This document shows, piece by piece, positions 28,951 through 38,044 of a stretch of DNA of 64,000 nt (within the stretch, counting starts at the first letter, position 1; each line of letters starts with the position of its first letter). The notes beneath the pieces were generated by a model. That model had not been told where the DNA came from, made no database searches, and was given only the letters and a program-made list of their open reading frames with translations. A program made the position numbers and the translations under genes. This DNA comes from Nonomuraea pusilla (GTDB taxonomy: Bacteria > Actinomycetota > Actinomycetes > Streptosporangiales > Streptosporangiaceae), in assembly GCF_900109355.1 (NCBI RefSeq), contig NZ_FOBF01000005.1:372001-436000 (forward strand), written 5' to 3'.

Positions 28951-29187
28951 CTACCCGCTCAGCGCGGCCCGCAGGCGGTGCTCCGACACGCGCCAGAAGT
29001 CGTGCTGCACGCCGTCGATCAGCGTGACGGGGATCATCTCGCCGTACTTCTCCCTGAGCTCGTCGGAGGAGTCGATGCTGATCTCCTCCCAGGGGACGCC
29101 CAGCTCGCCCGCCACCCTGGCGATGATCGCGCGCGCGTCGTCGCACAGGTGGCATCCGGGCCGGCCGAACAGGGTGATGCGATGCAT
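28951..29187 (-). CDS. Glutaredoxin-like thioredoxin-fold protein
   Basis: 78 residues. MHRITLFGRPGCHLCDDARA has the CxxC (CHLC) active site at the start of the first helix, and EKYGEMIPVTLIDGVQHDFW carries the cis-Pro (I-P). This is the small glutaredoxin/DUF836 family, a thiol-disulfide exchanger without known partner. I chose ATG 29187; a GTG at 29196 would add three residues. It is divergent from rex, and the Rex operator lies 25 bp upstream of its start, so it could share redox control. Confidence 0.87.
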   Translation of the reverse strand: MHRITLFGRPGCHLCDDARAIIARVAGELGVPWEEISIDSSDELREKYGEMIPVTLIDGVQHDFWRVSEHRLRAALSG

Positions 29188-29211
29188 GGCACCCACCGTA
29201 TCGCCCCGACT

Positions 29212-29241
29212 TTGTGCACCGGTTCACAAAGGGATTAACCT
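29212..29241 (+). promoter_or_regulatory. Rex operator and promoter of rex-hemACDB
   Basis: TTGTGCACCGGTTCACAA (29212-29229) fits the Rex operator TTGTGAA-N4-TTCACAA with one changed base. It covers a possible -35 (TTGTGC, 29212-29217) and most of the spacer to a -10 (TAACCT, 29236-29241; spacer 18 bp). Rex leaves this site when NADH rises, so the operon would be induced under oxygen limitation. In Streptomyces coelicolor Rex controls rex-hemACD, cyd and nuo. Confidence 0.9.
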
Positions 29242-29303
29242 GAAAGACGGTCCGAATCCGTTCCCGCGGCTCCCAAGCCGCCCGTCCCCTGGAGCCACGG
29301 CAC

Positions 29304-29981
29304 GTGAAGAGCCCGTCCCAGCCCCGTGACCGCGGTATTCCCGAGGCGACGGTGGCCAGGCTTCCGCTGTACCTCCGGGCGCTGCACGGCATGGCGGAGC
29401 GGGGCGTGGCGACGGTCAGCTCCGAGGACCTCGCGGTGGCGGCCGGCGTCAACTCGGCCAAGCTCCGCAAGGACCTGTCGCACCTGGGCTCGTACGGCAC
29501 CCGAGGCGTAGGCTACGACGTCGAGTACCTCGTCTACCAGATCTCCCGCGAACTCGGCCTCACCCAGGACTGGGCGGTCGCCATCGTGGGCGTCGGAAAC
29601 CTCGGCCGCGCCCTCGCCAACTACGGCGGTTTCGTCTCCAGGGGCTTCCGCATCGCGGCGGTCGTCGACGCCGACCCCGAAGTGGTGGGCGACACCATCG
29701 CGGGGTTGAATGTTGAACACATCGACGACCTGGAAGCCGTGATCAAACGGCGTGGAGTCTCCATCGTGGTACTGGCGACACCGGCGGCGGCGGCGCAGGA
29801 GGTGTGCGATCGCGTGGTGACCGCGGGCGTGACCAGCATCCTGAACTTCGCCCCCGTCGTCCTGTCTGTTCCCGACGGCGTCGATGTCCGTAAAGTCGAC
29901 CTATCTATCGAACTGCAGATTCTCGCGTTCCACGAGCAACGCAAGGCTGGGGGGCCACTCATGGCGGTGGACAGTCAATGA
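29304..29981 (+). CDS. rex: Redox-sensing transcriptional repressor Rex
   Basis: 225 residues. The winged helix (about 12-75: ATVARLPLYLRALHGMAERG, VNSAKLRKDLSHLGSYGTRG) reads the operator. The Rossmann domain with AIVGVGNLGRALANYGGF binds NADH or NAD+. The C-terminal swapped helix ends ELQILAFHEQRKAGG. High NADH releases it from DNA. The GTG start lies 62 nt beyond the predicted -10 with a weak purine-rich site (CCTGGAG). The stop overlaps hemA by 4 nt, so the sensor is made with the haem enzymes. Confidence 0.96.
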   Translation: MKSPSQPRDRGIPEATVARLPLYLRALHGMAERGVATVSSEDLAVAAGVNSAKLRKDLSHLGSYGTRGVGYDVEYLVYQISRELGLTQDWAVAIVGVGNLGRALANYGGFVSRGFRIAAVVDADPEVVGDTIAGLNVEHIDDLEAVIKRRGVSIVVLATPAAAAQEVCDRVVTAGVTSILNFAPVVLSVPDGVDVRKVDLSIELQILAFHEQRKAGGPLMAVDSQ

Positions 29982-31243
29982 GTGTTCTGGTTGTCGGACT
30001 CAGCCACCGCACCGCGCCGGTGGCCCTGCTCGAACGCGTCTCCGTCACCGGTGACGCGCTCGTGAAGCTGCTGCACGACGTGCGGCAGGACGCGTGCGTC
30101 GCGGAGACCATGGTGGTCTCGACCTGCAACAGGGTCGAGGTCTACGCCACGGTCGACCGCTTCCACGCGGGGGTCAACGCGGTCAGCGCGCTGCTCGCCG
30201 TGCACTCGGGCGTGCCCGCCGAGGAACTGACCCCCCACCTGTACGTCCACTACGAGGAGCAGGCCGTCAAGCACCTGTTCTCCGTGGTGTGCGGCCTCGA
30301 CTCCATGGTGGTGGGCGAGGGCCAGATCCTGGGCCAGGTGCGCCAGGCGCTGAAGCTGGGGCAGAAGCAGGGCACGGTCGGCGCGACGCTGAACGACCTG
30401 GTGCAGCAGGCGCTGCGGGTCGGCAAGCGGGCGCACACCGACACCGGCATCGACAAGGCGGGCGCCTCCCTGGTCAGCGCGGGCCTGGCGCTCGCGGGCG
30501 ACGTCGCGGGCCGGCGCGCCCTGGTGGTCGGCGCCGGCTCGATGAGCTCGCTCGCCGCGGCGACGCTGTCCCGCGCGGGCGTCGGCGACATCGTCGTGGC
30601 CAACCGCACGTACGAGCGGGGCGCGCGCCTGGCCGCCTCCGTCGGCGGCAGGGCGGTCGAGTTCTCCGCGGTTCCCCGAGAGCTGGCGGCGGCCGACCTC
30701 GTCATCACCTGCACCGGCGCGGGCCGCCACGTCGTCACCCCCGAGATGCTCGACGGGGCGGGCCGCGAGGTGTTCGTCCTCGACCTGGCACTGCCGCACG
30801 ACGTCGATCCCGCGGTACGCTCCCTGCCCGGCGTGACGCTGGTCGACCTGGAGACGATCCAGGAGTCCGGCGTCGGCTCGCGCGGCGGCGACGCCGTCGA
30901 GTCGGTGCGCCGGCTCGTCGTCGAGGAGCTGGCCGCCTACCTCGACGCCGAGCGGGTCGCCACCGTCACCCCGACCGTGGTGGCTCTGCGCAGCAAGGCG
31001 GCCGGAGTGGTGGAATCCGAGCTGGGCCGCCTGATGACACGGGTGCCCGGTCTCGACGAGAGAGCGAGAGACGAGATCGCCATGACCGTGCAGAGGGTCG
31101 TCGACAAACTGCTCCATGAGCCGACTGTGCGTGTCAAGCAGCTCGCCGCCTCGCCAGGAGGCGATCATTATGCGGAGGCGCTGCGTGAGCTGTTCGATCT
31201 GGATCCGAAGATGCCCGAGGCCGTGAGGGAGGTGGAGCTGTGA
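29978..31243 (+). CDS. hemA: Glutamyl-tRNA reductase
   Basis: 421 residues. It reduces Glu-tRNA to glutamate-1-semialdehyde with NADPH, the first committed step of the C5 haem pathway. SHRTAPVALLER opens the catalytic domain, with nucleophile C50 in VVSTCNRVEVYA. The NADPH domain carries ALVVGAGSMSSLAAATLSRA, and the C-terminal helix is a dimer arm. Full length. Overlaps rex (ATGA) and hemC (GTGA) by 4 nt each. Confidence 0.97.
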   Translation: MSVLVVGLSHRTAPVALLERVSVTGDALVKLLHDVRQDACVAETMVVSTCNRVEVYATVDRFHAGVNAVSALLAVHSGVPAEELTPHLYVHYEEQAVKHLFSVVCGLDSMVVGEGQILGQVRQALKLGQKQGTVGATLNDLVQQALRVGKRAHTDTGIDKAGASLVSAGLALAGDVAGRRALVVGAGSMSSLAAATLSRAGVGDIVVANRTYERGARLAASVGGRAVEFSAVPRELAAADLVITCTGAGRHVVTPEMLDGAGREVFVLDLALPHDVDPAVRSLPGVTLVDLETIQESGVGSRGGDAVESVRRLVVEELAAYLDAERVATVTPTVVALRSKAAGVVESELGRLMTRVPGLDERARDEIAMTVQRVVDKLLHEPTVRVKQLAASPGGDHYAEALRELFDLDPKMPEAVREVEL

Positions 31244-32160
31244 CGTCACGGCTGGGTACGCTGCGGCTCGGCACGCGCCGCAGCCTCATGGCCACCACGC
31301 AGTCGCAGATGGTGGCCGACGCCTACACCGAGCGCACCGGGCAGGCGATCGAGCTGGTCGGCATCACGACCTTCGGCGACGTCACCAAGGCGCACCTGGC
31401 GCAGCTCGGCGGCACGGGCGTGTTCGTCACGGCGCTGCGCGACAAGCTGCTCGACGGTGAGATCGACTTCGCGGTCCACTCGCTGAAGGACATCCCCACC
31501 ACGCAGGACCCCCGCATGACGCTGGCGGCGATCCCGGCCAGGCACGACCACCGCGACGCGCTGGTCGGGCCGGTCAAGTTCGCCGACCTGCCGCCCGGCG
31601 CCCGGGTCGGCACCGGCTCGCCGCGCCGCATCGCCATGCTGAGCGCGCTGCGCCCTGACCTGCAGTACGTCCCGATCCGGGGCAACGCCGACACCCGTAT
31701 CGGCAAGGTAGCCTCAGGTGAGCTCGACGCGGTCGTGCTGGCCGCCGCAGGGCTGGCCAGGCTCGGCCGCGAGTCGGAGATCGCGCAGGTCTTCGAGGTG
31801 GAGGAGGTGCTCCCAGCGCCCGGCCAGGGCGCGCTGGTGGTGGAGTGCCTCACCGAGAGGGCGGACCTCGTGTCCTTCCTCGGCGTCCTCGACGACCCGC
31901 GCACCCGCTCGGCGGTCGCGGCAGAAAGGGCCGTGCTGGCCGCACTCGAGGCGGGGTGCGCGGCGCCCGTGGGTGCGTTCGCGGTCGATGACGGGCACAC
32001 TCTGAACCTGACCGCCTCGGTCGTCGCGATCGACGGCCGGGAGGCGGTACGCAAGTCCGCCGCCGGCTCCCCTTCGGAGGCCGCTCAGCTGGGCCGCCGC
32101 CTCGCGGCCGAGATGATCGCCGAAGGAGCCGACAGATTGATGGGGGAGCATTCCCATTGA
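31240..32160 (+). CDS. hemC: Porphobilinogen deaminase (hydroxymethylbilane synthase)
   Basis: 306 residues. It joins four porphobilinogens into hydroxymethylbilane. LRLGTRRSLMATTQSQMVAD opens domain 1; DFAVHSLKDIPT has the catalytic Asp; VGTGSPRRIAML binds substrate carboxylates; C240 in LEAGCAAPVGAFA carries the dipyrromethane cofactor. GTG start overlapping hemA by 4 nt. The end overlaps the TTG start of hemD. Confidence 0.97.
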   Translation: MTSRLGTLRLGTRRSLMATTQSQMVADAYTERTGQAIELVGITTFGDVTKAHLAQLGGTGVFVTALRDKLLDGEIDFAVHSLKDIPTTQDPRMTLAAIPARHDHRDALVGPVKFADLPPGARVGTGSPRRIAMLSALRPDLQYVPIRGNADTRIGKVASGELDAVVLAAAGLARLGRESEIAQVFEVEEVLPAPGQGALVVECLTERADLVSFLGVLDDPRTRSAVAAERAVLAALEAGCAAPVGAFAVDDGHTLNLTASVVAIDGREAVRKSAAGSPSEAAQLGRRLAAEMIAEGADRLMGEHSH

Positions 32161-33701
32161 GCTCCGATAGTCCAACCTCCGGTCTCGTCGCCTTCGTGGG
32201 TGCGGGCCCCGGCGATCCCAACCTGCTCACCCTCCGTGCCGCGGAGCTCCTCGGCAAGGCCGACGCCGTCGTCCTCGACGAGGAGGCGTTCGGCCCGCTG
32301 CTGAAGCACTGCCGCGAAGGCGTGGAGGTCGCCGGCGACGACTTCGTGCGGCGCGCCAAGTCCGGGCAGCTCGTCGTGCGCCTGTGCGAGGGCGACCCCA
32401 TGCTGTTCTCCTCCATCACCGAGGAGGTCGCGGCGTGCGCCGCCGCGGAGGTGGACTTCGAGATCGTTCCCGGCGTGCCGCCCGCGACCGCCGTGCTCAC
32501 CTACGCCGGCATCCCGCCGGCGGCCGGGGTGCCCGAGTTCAGGATCGTCGACGCCGCGCAGGAGCAGGACTGGGCCGTCCACGCCGCCTGCCGCGGCACA
32601 CTGGTGATCTACAACGGCGTCGCCGAGGCCGTGGCCATCGGCAAGGCCCTGATCGCCGGGGGCAAGCCCGACACCACGCCGGTCGCGGTCAGCAGCGGCG
32701 GCACCACCACCGAGCAGTACACCGTCGTCACCACCCTCGGCAGGCTGCAGCCCGACCTGAAGCACGCCGGGTTCACCGAGCCCGCGCTGATGGTCGTCGG
32801 CGAGGCCGTGGGCCTGCGCGACCGGCTGTCGTGGTTCGAGACCAAGCCGCTGTTCGGCTGGCGGGTGCTCGTGCCCCGTACCAAGGAGCAGTCGCGCAGC
32901 CTGTCGGAGCAGCTCGTCTCGTACGGCGCGGTGCCCGAGGAGGTGCCGACCATCTCGGTCGAGCCGCCCCGCACCCCGCAGCAGATGGACCGCGCGATCA
33001 AGGGCCTCGTCACCGGCCGGTACGAGTGGGTGGCCTTCACCAGCGCCAACGCCGTCAAGGCGGTGCGTGAGAAGTTCGAGGAGTACGGCCTCGACGCCCG
33101 CGCCTTCGCCGGGCTCAAGGTGGCCGCCGTCGGCGACGCCACGGCCCGCGCCCTCGTCGAGTTCGGGGTCAAGCCCGACCTGCTGCCGTCGGGCGAGCAG
33201 TCGTCCGAGGGCCTGGTCGCCGAGTGGCCGCCGTACGACTCCATGCTCGACCCGATCAACCGCGTGCTGCTGCCGCGCGCCGACATCTCGACCGACACCC
33301 TCGTGGCCGGGCTCACCGAGCTGGGCTGGGAGTGCGACGACGTCACGGCGTACCGCACGGTGCGCGCGGCGCCGCCGCCCGCCCCGATCCGCGAGGCCAT
33401 CAAGGGCGGCGGGTTCGACGCGGTGCTGTTCACGTCGTCCTCCACCGTGCGCAACCTGGTCGGCATCGCCGGCAAGCCGCACAACGTCACAGTCATCGCC
33501 GTCATCGGGCCGCAGACGGCCAAGACGGCCGAGGAGTTCGGCCTGCGCGTGGACGTCATGGCCGACACGCCGTCGGCGTCGGCCCTGGCGGCCGCGCTGG
33601 CCGAGTTCGGAGCCAAGCAGCGCCAGGCGGCGCTGACGGCGGGCGACACCCCGCGCCGGCCGTCGCAGAACCGCCGTGGCGCCAGAAGGAGAGGCAGATG
33701 A
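32157..33701 (+). CDS. hemD: Fused uroporphyrinogen-III methyltransferase and uroporphyrinogen-III synthase
   Basis: 514 residues with two enzymes. Residues 1-240 are a CobA/CysG-type SAM methyltransferase ([44 protein letters not shown]) that starts the sirohaem and cobalamin branch. Residues 250-490 are HemD ([55 protein letters not shown]). The fusion lets one polypeptide make and divert uroporphyrinogen III and is usual in actinomycetes. The start is TTG at 32157, overlapping the hemC stop (TTGA); no better start is visible. Confidence 0.94.
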   Translation: MSSDSPTSGLVAFVGAGPGDPNLLTLRAAELLGKADAVVLDEEAFGPLLKHCREGVEVAGDDFVRRAKSGQLVVRLCEGDPMLFSSITEEVAACAAAEVDFEIVPGVPPATAVLTYAGIPPAAGVPEFRIVDAAQEQDWAVHAACRGTLVIYNGVAEAVAIGKALIAGGKPDTTPVAVSSGGTTTEQYTVVTTLGRLQPDLKHAGFTEPALMVVGEAVGLRDRLSWFETKPLFGWRVLVPRTKEQSRSLSEQLVSYGAVPEEVPTISVEPPRTPQQMDRAIKGLVTGRYEWVAFTSANAVKAVREKFEEYGLDARAFAGLKVAAVGDATARALVEFGVKPDLLPSGEQSSEGLVAEWPPYDSMLDPINRVLLPRADISTDTLVAGLTELGWECDDVTAYRTVRAAPPPAPIREAIKGGGFDAVLFTSSSTVRNLVGIAGKPHNVTVIAVIGPQTAKTAEEFGLRVDVMADTPSASALAAALAEFGAKQRQAALTAGDTPRRPSQNRRGARRRGR

Positions 33702-34681
33702 GCGCGCAGTTCCCCCACGCCCGCCCGCGGCGGCTCCGCCGCGACCCCGCGCTGCGGCGCATGGTGGCGGGCACCCGGCTGCACCCGGCCGACCTGATCC
33801 TGCCGCTGTTCGTCAAGGAGGGCATCGACGAGCCGCGGCCGGTGGCGTCGATGCCGGGCGTCGTCCAGCACACCCGCGACTCGGTGCGCAAGGCCGCGCA
33901 CGAGGCGGCCGAGGCGGGCGTCGGCGGTGTCATCCTGTTCGGCATCCCCGCGGTGAAGGACGCGCGGGGCTCGGCCGCCGACGACCCCGACGGCGTGCTG
34001 CAGGTCGCGCTGCGTGACGTGACGGCCGAGGTGGGCGGCTCCATCGTGGTGATGGCCGACACCTGCCTCGACGAGTTCACCGACAACGGCCACTGCGGTC
34101 TGCTGACGGAGTCCGGCGACATCGACAACGACGCCACGCTGGAGCGTTACGCCTCGACCGCGGTGGCGCAGGCGCGGGCCGGCGCGCAGGTGGTGGCGCC
34201 GAGCGGCATGATGGACGGCCAGGTCGGCGCGATCAGGGCGGCGCTCGACGGCGCCGGCTTCGCCGACGTGCCGATCCTCGCCTACTCGGTCAAGTACGCC
34301 TCGGCGTTCTACGGGCCGTTCCGCGACGCCGCCGAGTGCGCGCCGCAGTTCGGCGACCGCAGCACCCATCAGCAGGACCCGGCCGGCTCGGTGCGCGAGG
34401 CGCTGCGTGAGGTGCGCCTCGACCTGGCCGAGGGCGCCGACGCGGTGATGGTCAAGCCGGCCATGGCCTACCTCGACGTCATCGCCGCCGTCCGCGCGGA
34501 GGCGGACGTCCCGGTGGCCGCGTACCAGGTGAGCGGCGAGTACTCCATGATCGAGGCCGCGGCGGCCAACGGCTGGATCGACCGCGACCGGATGATCATG
34601 GAGTCCCTGGTGTCGATCAAGCGGGCGGGCGCGGACCTGATCCTCACCTACTGGGCGACGGAAGTGGCGCGGAAGCTCTAA
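33698..34681 (+). CDS. hemB: Delta-aminolevulinic acid dehydratase (porphobilinogen synthase)
   Basis: 327 residues. It condenses two 5-aminolevulinates to porphobilinogen. The Schiff-base lysines are in [18 protein letters not shown] and [15 protein letters not shown]. The metal loop reads [17 protein letters not shown] with C123, D125 and C133: two of the three cysteines of zinc enzymes, with Asp in the middle place, a mixed form between zinc and magnesium types. Regulatory Mg site residues were not assigned. ATG has AGGAGAGG upstream and overlaps the hemD stop (ATGA). Last gene of the Rex-controlled operon. Confidence 0.97.
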   Translation: MSAQFPHARPRRLRRDPALRRMVAGTRLHPADLILPLFVKEGIDEPRPVASMPGVVQHTRDSVRKAAHEAAEAGVGGVILFGIPAVKDARGSAADDPDGVLQVALRDVTAEVGGSIVVMADTCLDEFTDNGHCGLLTESGDIDNDATLERYASTAVAQARAGAQVVAPSGMMDGQVGAIRAALDGAGFADVPILAYSVKYASAFYGPFRDAAECAPQFGDRSTHQQDPAGSVREALREVRLDLAEGADAVMVKPAMAYLDVIAAVRAEADVPVAAYQVSGEYSMIEAAAANGWIDRDRMIMESLVSIKRAGADLILTYWATEVARKL

Positions 34682-34809
34682 CCGGGGGTTTCCCGTCAAC
34701 TGCTGTGGCCTGTGCGTTAAAGTGCGATGAGAAGTGCTGCTGTGTCCCGCGTGCGCGTCGCGCCCGGAGCCGGGACCATCTCGGGCACGGGACTCTGACG
34801 GGAGACACC

Positions 34810-35451
34810 ATGGTGGGGGTACCGCTGGCTCGGCGTACCAGAAAACGGGCGCGTCCGGCGCGCATCGACTCGATGCTCGACTCTGTGCTGCAGTACGCGG
34901 CCGTCGGCTGGCCCGTCGTCCAGGGTGCCCACCCGCTGTCCCAGGGCCCCCGCGCGTGCTCCTGTGACCGGGTCGGCTGTCCCGACCCGGGCGCCCACCC
35001 GCTGTCGCCGGCCTGGCAGCTCCAGGCCACCACCGACACGACGCTGCTCACGCGCTGGTGGCAGGCCGAGCCCGAGGCCAACGTGATCCTGCCCACAGGG
35101 CGCGTGTTCGACGTCTTCGACGTACCCCTGCCCGTCGGCCTGTCGGCCCTTTCGAGGATCGACGCCGCGGGAGCCCACCCCGGCCCGGTCGCCGCCAACG
35201 GCGACCGGGTCTTGTTTTACGTGGCCACCCGCGGCAACCCCGAGGACGAGGACGAGTGGTGGTCGTGCCAGCTCGACTGCGACCCGGCCACCATCGACGA
35301 CACCCCCGGGCTGCGCTGGCACTGCCGCGACAGCTACGTCCTCGCCCCGCCGTCCAGGCTGGCCGCCGGTCAGCCCGCCGCGTGGCTGCGGCCCCCTGAC
35401 GGCCGCCCGCTGCCCGACCCGCTGCGCATCCTGGAGTGGCTGGCCGACTGA
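34810..35451 (+). CDS. Stand-alone primase-polymerase N-domain protein
   Basis: 213 residues. The layout matches the bifunctional DNA primase/polymerase N-terminal domain (prim-pol, PF09250-like): [40 protein letters not shown] with conserved cysteines, [36 protein letters not shown] (in place of the catalytic DxD), and [10 protein letters not shown]. The catalytic region reads DVFDVP, so at most one metal Asp pair is present; activity is doubtful. No helicase domain follows. The ATG has GGGAG upstream. It separates the rex-hem operon from hemL. Its role in the host is unknown. Confidence 0.75.
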   Translation: MVGVPLARRTRKRARPARIDSMLDSVLQYAAVGWPVVQGAHPLSQGPRACSCDRVGCPDPGAHPLSPAWQLQATTDTTLLTRWWQAEPEANVILPTGRVFDVFDVPLPVGLSALSRIDAAGAHPGPVAANGDRVLFYVATRGNPEDEDEWWSCQLDCDPATIDDTPGLRWHCRDSYVLAPPSRLAAGQPAAWLRPPDGRPLPDPLRILEWLAD

Positions 35452-35467
35452 CGGCCTCGGGAGGCCG
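35452..35467 (+). terminator. Short hairpin after the primase-polymerase gene
   Basis: CGGCCTC-GG-GAGGCCG directly after the stop codon, 35 bp before the hemL -10 box. Possible terminator. Confidence 0.4.
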
Positions 35468-35502
35468 GGGGAGGTCAGGGAGGCACCACGGGTGCCCGCG
35501 GC

Positions 35503-35508
35503 TAACCT
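35503..35508 (+). promoter_or_regulatory. Candidate -10 box TAACCT of leaderless hemL
   Basis: TAACCT ends 7 nt before the GTG at 35516. It argues for that start against the GTG at 35492, which has GGGAGG upstream but would lie before this box. Confidence 0.45.
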
Positions 35509-35515
35509 GGGTCGG

Positions 35516-36805
35516 GTGAGCAGTACACAGAACTCCGAAGACCTCTTCGCCCGCGCCCGCGCCGTCGTGCCGGGGGGCGTCAACTCACCGGTGCGCGCGT
35601 TCGGCGCGGTCGGCGGCACGCCGCGCTTCATGGTCTCGGGCCAGGGGCCCTACATCACCGACGCCGACGGCAACCGGTACGTGGACCTGGTCTGCTCCTG
35701 GGGCCCGATGATCCTCGGGCACCGGCACCCGGCGGTCGTCGAGGCCGTCTCCGCCGCGGCGGCGCACGGGTTCTCCTACGGCACCGCCACGCCGGGCGAG
35801 GTGGAGCTGGCCGAGGAGATCGTGGCCAGGATGGCGCCGGTGGAGAAGGTCAGGCTGGTCAGCTCGGGCACCGAGGCGACGATGAGCGCGGTGCGGCTGG
35901 CCAGGGGCTTCACGGGCCGCTCCAAGGTGGTCAAGTTCGCCGGCTGCTACCACGGGCACGTCGACGCGCTGCTGGCGTCGGCCGGGTCGGGCGTGGTGAC
36001 GTTCGGGCTGCCCGACACGCCGGGCGTGACGGGCGCGTCGGCGGCCGACACGATCGTGCTGCCGTACAACGACGTGGCCGCGGTCGAGGCGGCGTTCGCG
36101 TCGGCCGACATCGCGTGCGTGATCACCGAGGCGTGCCCGTCCAACATGGGCGTGGTGCCGCCGCGCGACGGCTTCAACGCGAAGCTGCGCGAGCTGTGCA
36201 CCGCCCACGGGGCGCTGCTCATCGTGGACGAGGTGCTGACGGGTTTCCGCGTGTCGCCGTCCGGCTGGTACGGCCTCGACCCGGTCGACGCCGACCTGAT
36301 GACGTTCGGCAAGGTCATGGGCGGCGGGCTGCCGGCGGCGGCGTTCGGCGGCAGGGCCGACGTCATGGCCTGCCTGGCCCCCGAGGGGCCGGTCTACCAG
36401 GCGGGCACCCTGTCGGGGAACCCGCTGGCGTGCGCGGCCGGGGTGGCCACGCTGCGGGCGCTCGACGCCGAGGCGTACGGGCGGGTCGACGCCGCGGCGC
36501 TCGCGGTGGGCGACGCCGCGTCCGAGGCGCTGACGGCGGCGGGGGTGCCGCACCGGCTCCAGCGGGCCGGCAGCCTGTTCTCGATCTTCTTCACCGAGGC
36601 CGAGGTGACGAACTTCGACGAGGCGAGGACGCAGAACACGGCGGCGTTCACGGCGTTCTTCCACGCGATGCTCGACCATGGCGTCTATCTGCCGCCGTCG
36701 GCGTACGAGGCGTGGTTCCTGTCGGCCGCCCACGACGAGGAGGCGCTGAGCCGGGTGGCCGACGCGCTTCCGGCGGCGGCGAAGGCCGCGGCGGCGGTGC
36801 TCTAG
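35516..36805 (+). CDS. hemL: Glutamate-1-semialdehyde 2,1-aminomutase
   Basis: 429 residues. PLP enzyme turning glutamate-1-semialdehyde into 5-aminolevulinate, the step after Hem[21 protein letters not shown] opens the protein, [20 protein letters not shown] binds phosphate, [18 protein letters not shown] holds the pyridine-binding Asp, and K266 in [19 protein letters not shown] is the PLP lysine. It is outside the Rex operon with its own promoter. GTG 35492 is an alternative start (8 more residues, GGGAGG upstream). Confidence 0.95.
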   Translation: MSSTQNSEDLFARARAVVPGGVNSPVRAFGAVGGTPRFMVSGQGPYITDADGNRYVDLVCSWGPMILGHRHPAVVEAVSAAAAHGFSYGTATPGEVELAEEIVARMAPVEKVRLVSSGTEATMSAVRLARGFTGRSKVVKFAGCYHGHVDALLASAGSGVVTFGLPDTPGVTGASAADTIVLPYNDVAAVEAAFASADIACVITEACPSNMGVVPPRDGFNAKLRELCTAHGALLIVDEVLTGFRVSPSGWYGLDPVDADLMTFGKVMGGGLPAAAFGGRADVMACLAPEGPVYQAGTLSGNPLACAAGVATLRALDAEAYGRVDAAALAVGDAASEALTAAGVPHRLQRAGSLFSIFFTEAEVTNFDEARTQNTAAFTAFFHAMLDHGVYLPPSAYEAWFLSAAHDEEALSRVADALPAAAKAAAAVL

Positions 36806-36823
36806 GCGGTTGACGGCGGCCCG

Positions 36824-36851
36824 GGCCGGCATGCCCGCTCGCATGCCGGCC
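36824..36851. terminator. Strong bidirectional terminator after hemL
   Basis: Perfect 11-bp stem GGCCGGCATGC / GCATGCCGGCC with a 6-nt loop, 18 nt after hemL and 25 nt from the end of the small minus-strand frame at 36877. Its position between two gene ends supports the small gene. Confidence 0.75.
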
Positions 36852-36876
36852 GGCAGATCTGCGCGATCTACGGGAT

Positions 36877-36990
36877 CTACGCGGTGCGGGACTTCTGGTA
36901 CCTGATGCGCTGCTCGCGCGCCTGCTCCGCCAGCACCTTGAGGTAGGACGTGGTGCGCTGCTCAGGCTGCTTCGACTTGAAGATTCTCAT
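36877..36990 (-). CDS. 37-residue basic small protein, hypothetical
   Basis: MRIFKSKQPEQRTTSYLKVL then AEQAREQRIRYQKSRTA: a short, Lys/Arg/Gln-rich, probably helical peptide without a membrane segment. Third codon positions are GC-biased apart from the first codons. No Shine-Dalgarno is visible; the DNA just upstream is AT-rich (TATATTTT), so a leaderless transcript is possible. It is divergent from the LysR gene and backed by a terminator on its 3' side. Family not recognised. Confidence 0.45.
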   Translation of the reverse strand: MRIFKSKQPEQRTTSYLKVLAEQAREQRIRYQKSRTA

Positions 36991-37050
36991 GCATATATTT
37001 TCAGTCGCTACAGATTGAAGGACAAGCGAGACTTTCTACGCTAAACCCTT

Positions 37051-37056
37051 TAGGCT
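37051..37056 (+). promoter_or_regulatory. Candidate -10 box TAGGCT of the LysR gene
   Basis: TAGGCT ends 7 nt before the ATG at 37064; no ribosome site between. Lies in the AT-richer 73-bp divergent region with the small gene. Confidence 0.5.
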
Positions 37057-37063
37057 GGCTTAC

Positions 37064-37984
37064 ATGTTGGACCTGAACCGGCTCAAGGCGCTTCACGCCG
37101 TCCACGTGTACGGGTCCGTCGGCGCCGCCGCCGACGCGCTGAAGGTGACCCCGTCAGCCGTGTCCCAGCAGATCGCCAAGCTCGAACGCGAGACCGGCGC
37201 CCGCCTGATGGAGCGCAGCGGGCGCGGTGTGCGGCTCACCGACGCCGCGGGGCTGCTCGCCGAGCACGCCGAGCGCATCCTCGCCCTCGTCGAGACCGCT
37301 AAGGCCGACTTCGAGGCGCTGCGCGGCGAGGTCGTCGGGCGGCTGAACGTCGCCGCGTTCCCCACCGCCGCCCGCGGGCTCATGCCCCGCGCGGTGGCCT
37401 CGCTGCGCGACCGCCACCCCGACCTGTGGCTCCAGCTGTACGAGCGCGAGCCCGAGCGGGTGCTGCGCGAGGTGTCGCGCGGCGAGCTCGACCTCGGCAT
37501 CATCCAGGACTGGCTCAACCGGCCCATGGCGCTGCCCGACGGGCTGTCCAGGGCGACCCTGCTCGACGACGTGGCCGACGTGGCGCTGCCCGCCTCCCAT
37601 CCGCTGGCCGGCCAGAAGGAGCTCGAACTGGCCGCGCTGCGCGGCGAGCGCTGGATCAGCTCCTCGCCCGGCACGGTCTGCCACGACTGGCTCGTCTTCA
37701 CGCTGCGCAACGCCGACGTGGAGCCCGAGATCGCCTGCATGGCCGACGAGTACCCGACGCAGCTCGCGCTGGTCGGCGCCGGGCTGGGCTGCGCCGTCGT
37801 GCCGAGGCTCGGCCGCGACTGCGTGCCCGACGGCGTCCGCCTCGTCCCGACCAGGCCCCGCCAGAGCAGGCGCATCTACGCCGTCTGGCGCACCGACGCG
37901 GCCAGGCGCCCGGCCATCAGGGCCACCGTCGAGGCCCTCGCGGCCGTCAGCAGGGAGCAGGAGAACGCCTGGGCCGTCCGCTGA
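37064..37984 (+). CDS. LysR family transcriptional regulator
   Basis: 306 residues. The HTH is at 1-60 (LKALHAVHVYGSVGAAADAL, VTPSAVSQQIAKLERETGAR, LMERSGRGVRLT). The C-terminal periplasmic-binding-like domain (about 90-295) senses a small molecule, with VGRLNVAAFPTAARGLMPRA and ELDLGIIQDW. LysR proteins often act on the divergent neighbour, here a 37-residue frame; no enzyme or exporter lies next to it, so the target is open. Confidence 0.92.
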   Translation: MLDLNRLKALHAVHVYGSVGAAADALKVTPSAVSQQIAKLERETGARLMERSGRGVRLTDAAGLLAEHAERILALVETAKADFEALRGEVVGRLNVAAFPTAARGLMPRAVASLRDRHPDLWLQLYEREPERVLREVSRGELDLGIIQDWLNRPMALPDGLSRATLLDDVADVALPASHPLAGQKELELAALRGERWISSSPGTVCHDWLVFTLRNADVEPEIACMADEYPTQLALVGAGLGCAVVPRLGRDCVPDGVRLVPTRPRQSRRIYAVWRTDAARRPAIRATVEALAAVSREQENAWAVR

Positions 37985-38029
37985 CGCCCCGTCGCAGGTC
38001 CCTGCCGTCAGGCACGCCGTGCCAGCGGA

Positions 38030-38035
38030 TAGGCT
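38030..38035 (+). promoter_or_regulatory. Candidate -10 box TAGGCT of the histidine phosphatase gene
   Basis: TAGGCT ends 9 nt before the ATG at 38045. Same hexamer as at 37051 and 46338. Confidence 0.45.
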
Positions 38036-38044
38036 TGCGACACC

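Noticed and set aside
34705..34809. Longer start for the primase-polymerase-like gene
   Set aside because: The extra 35 residues (MACALKCDEKCCCVPRARRA) look like translated leader; GGGAG precedes ATG 34810.
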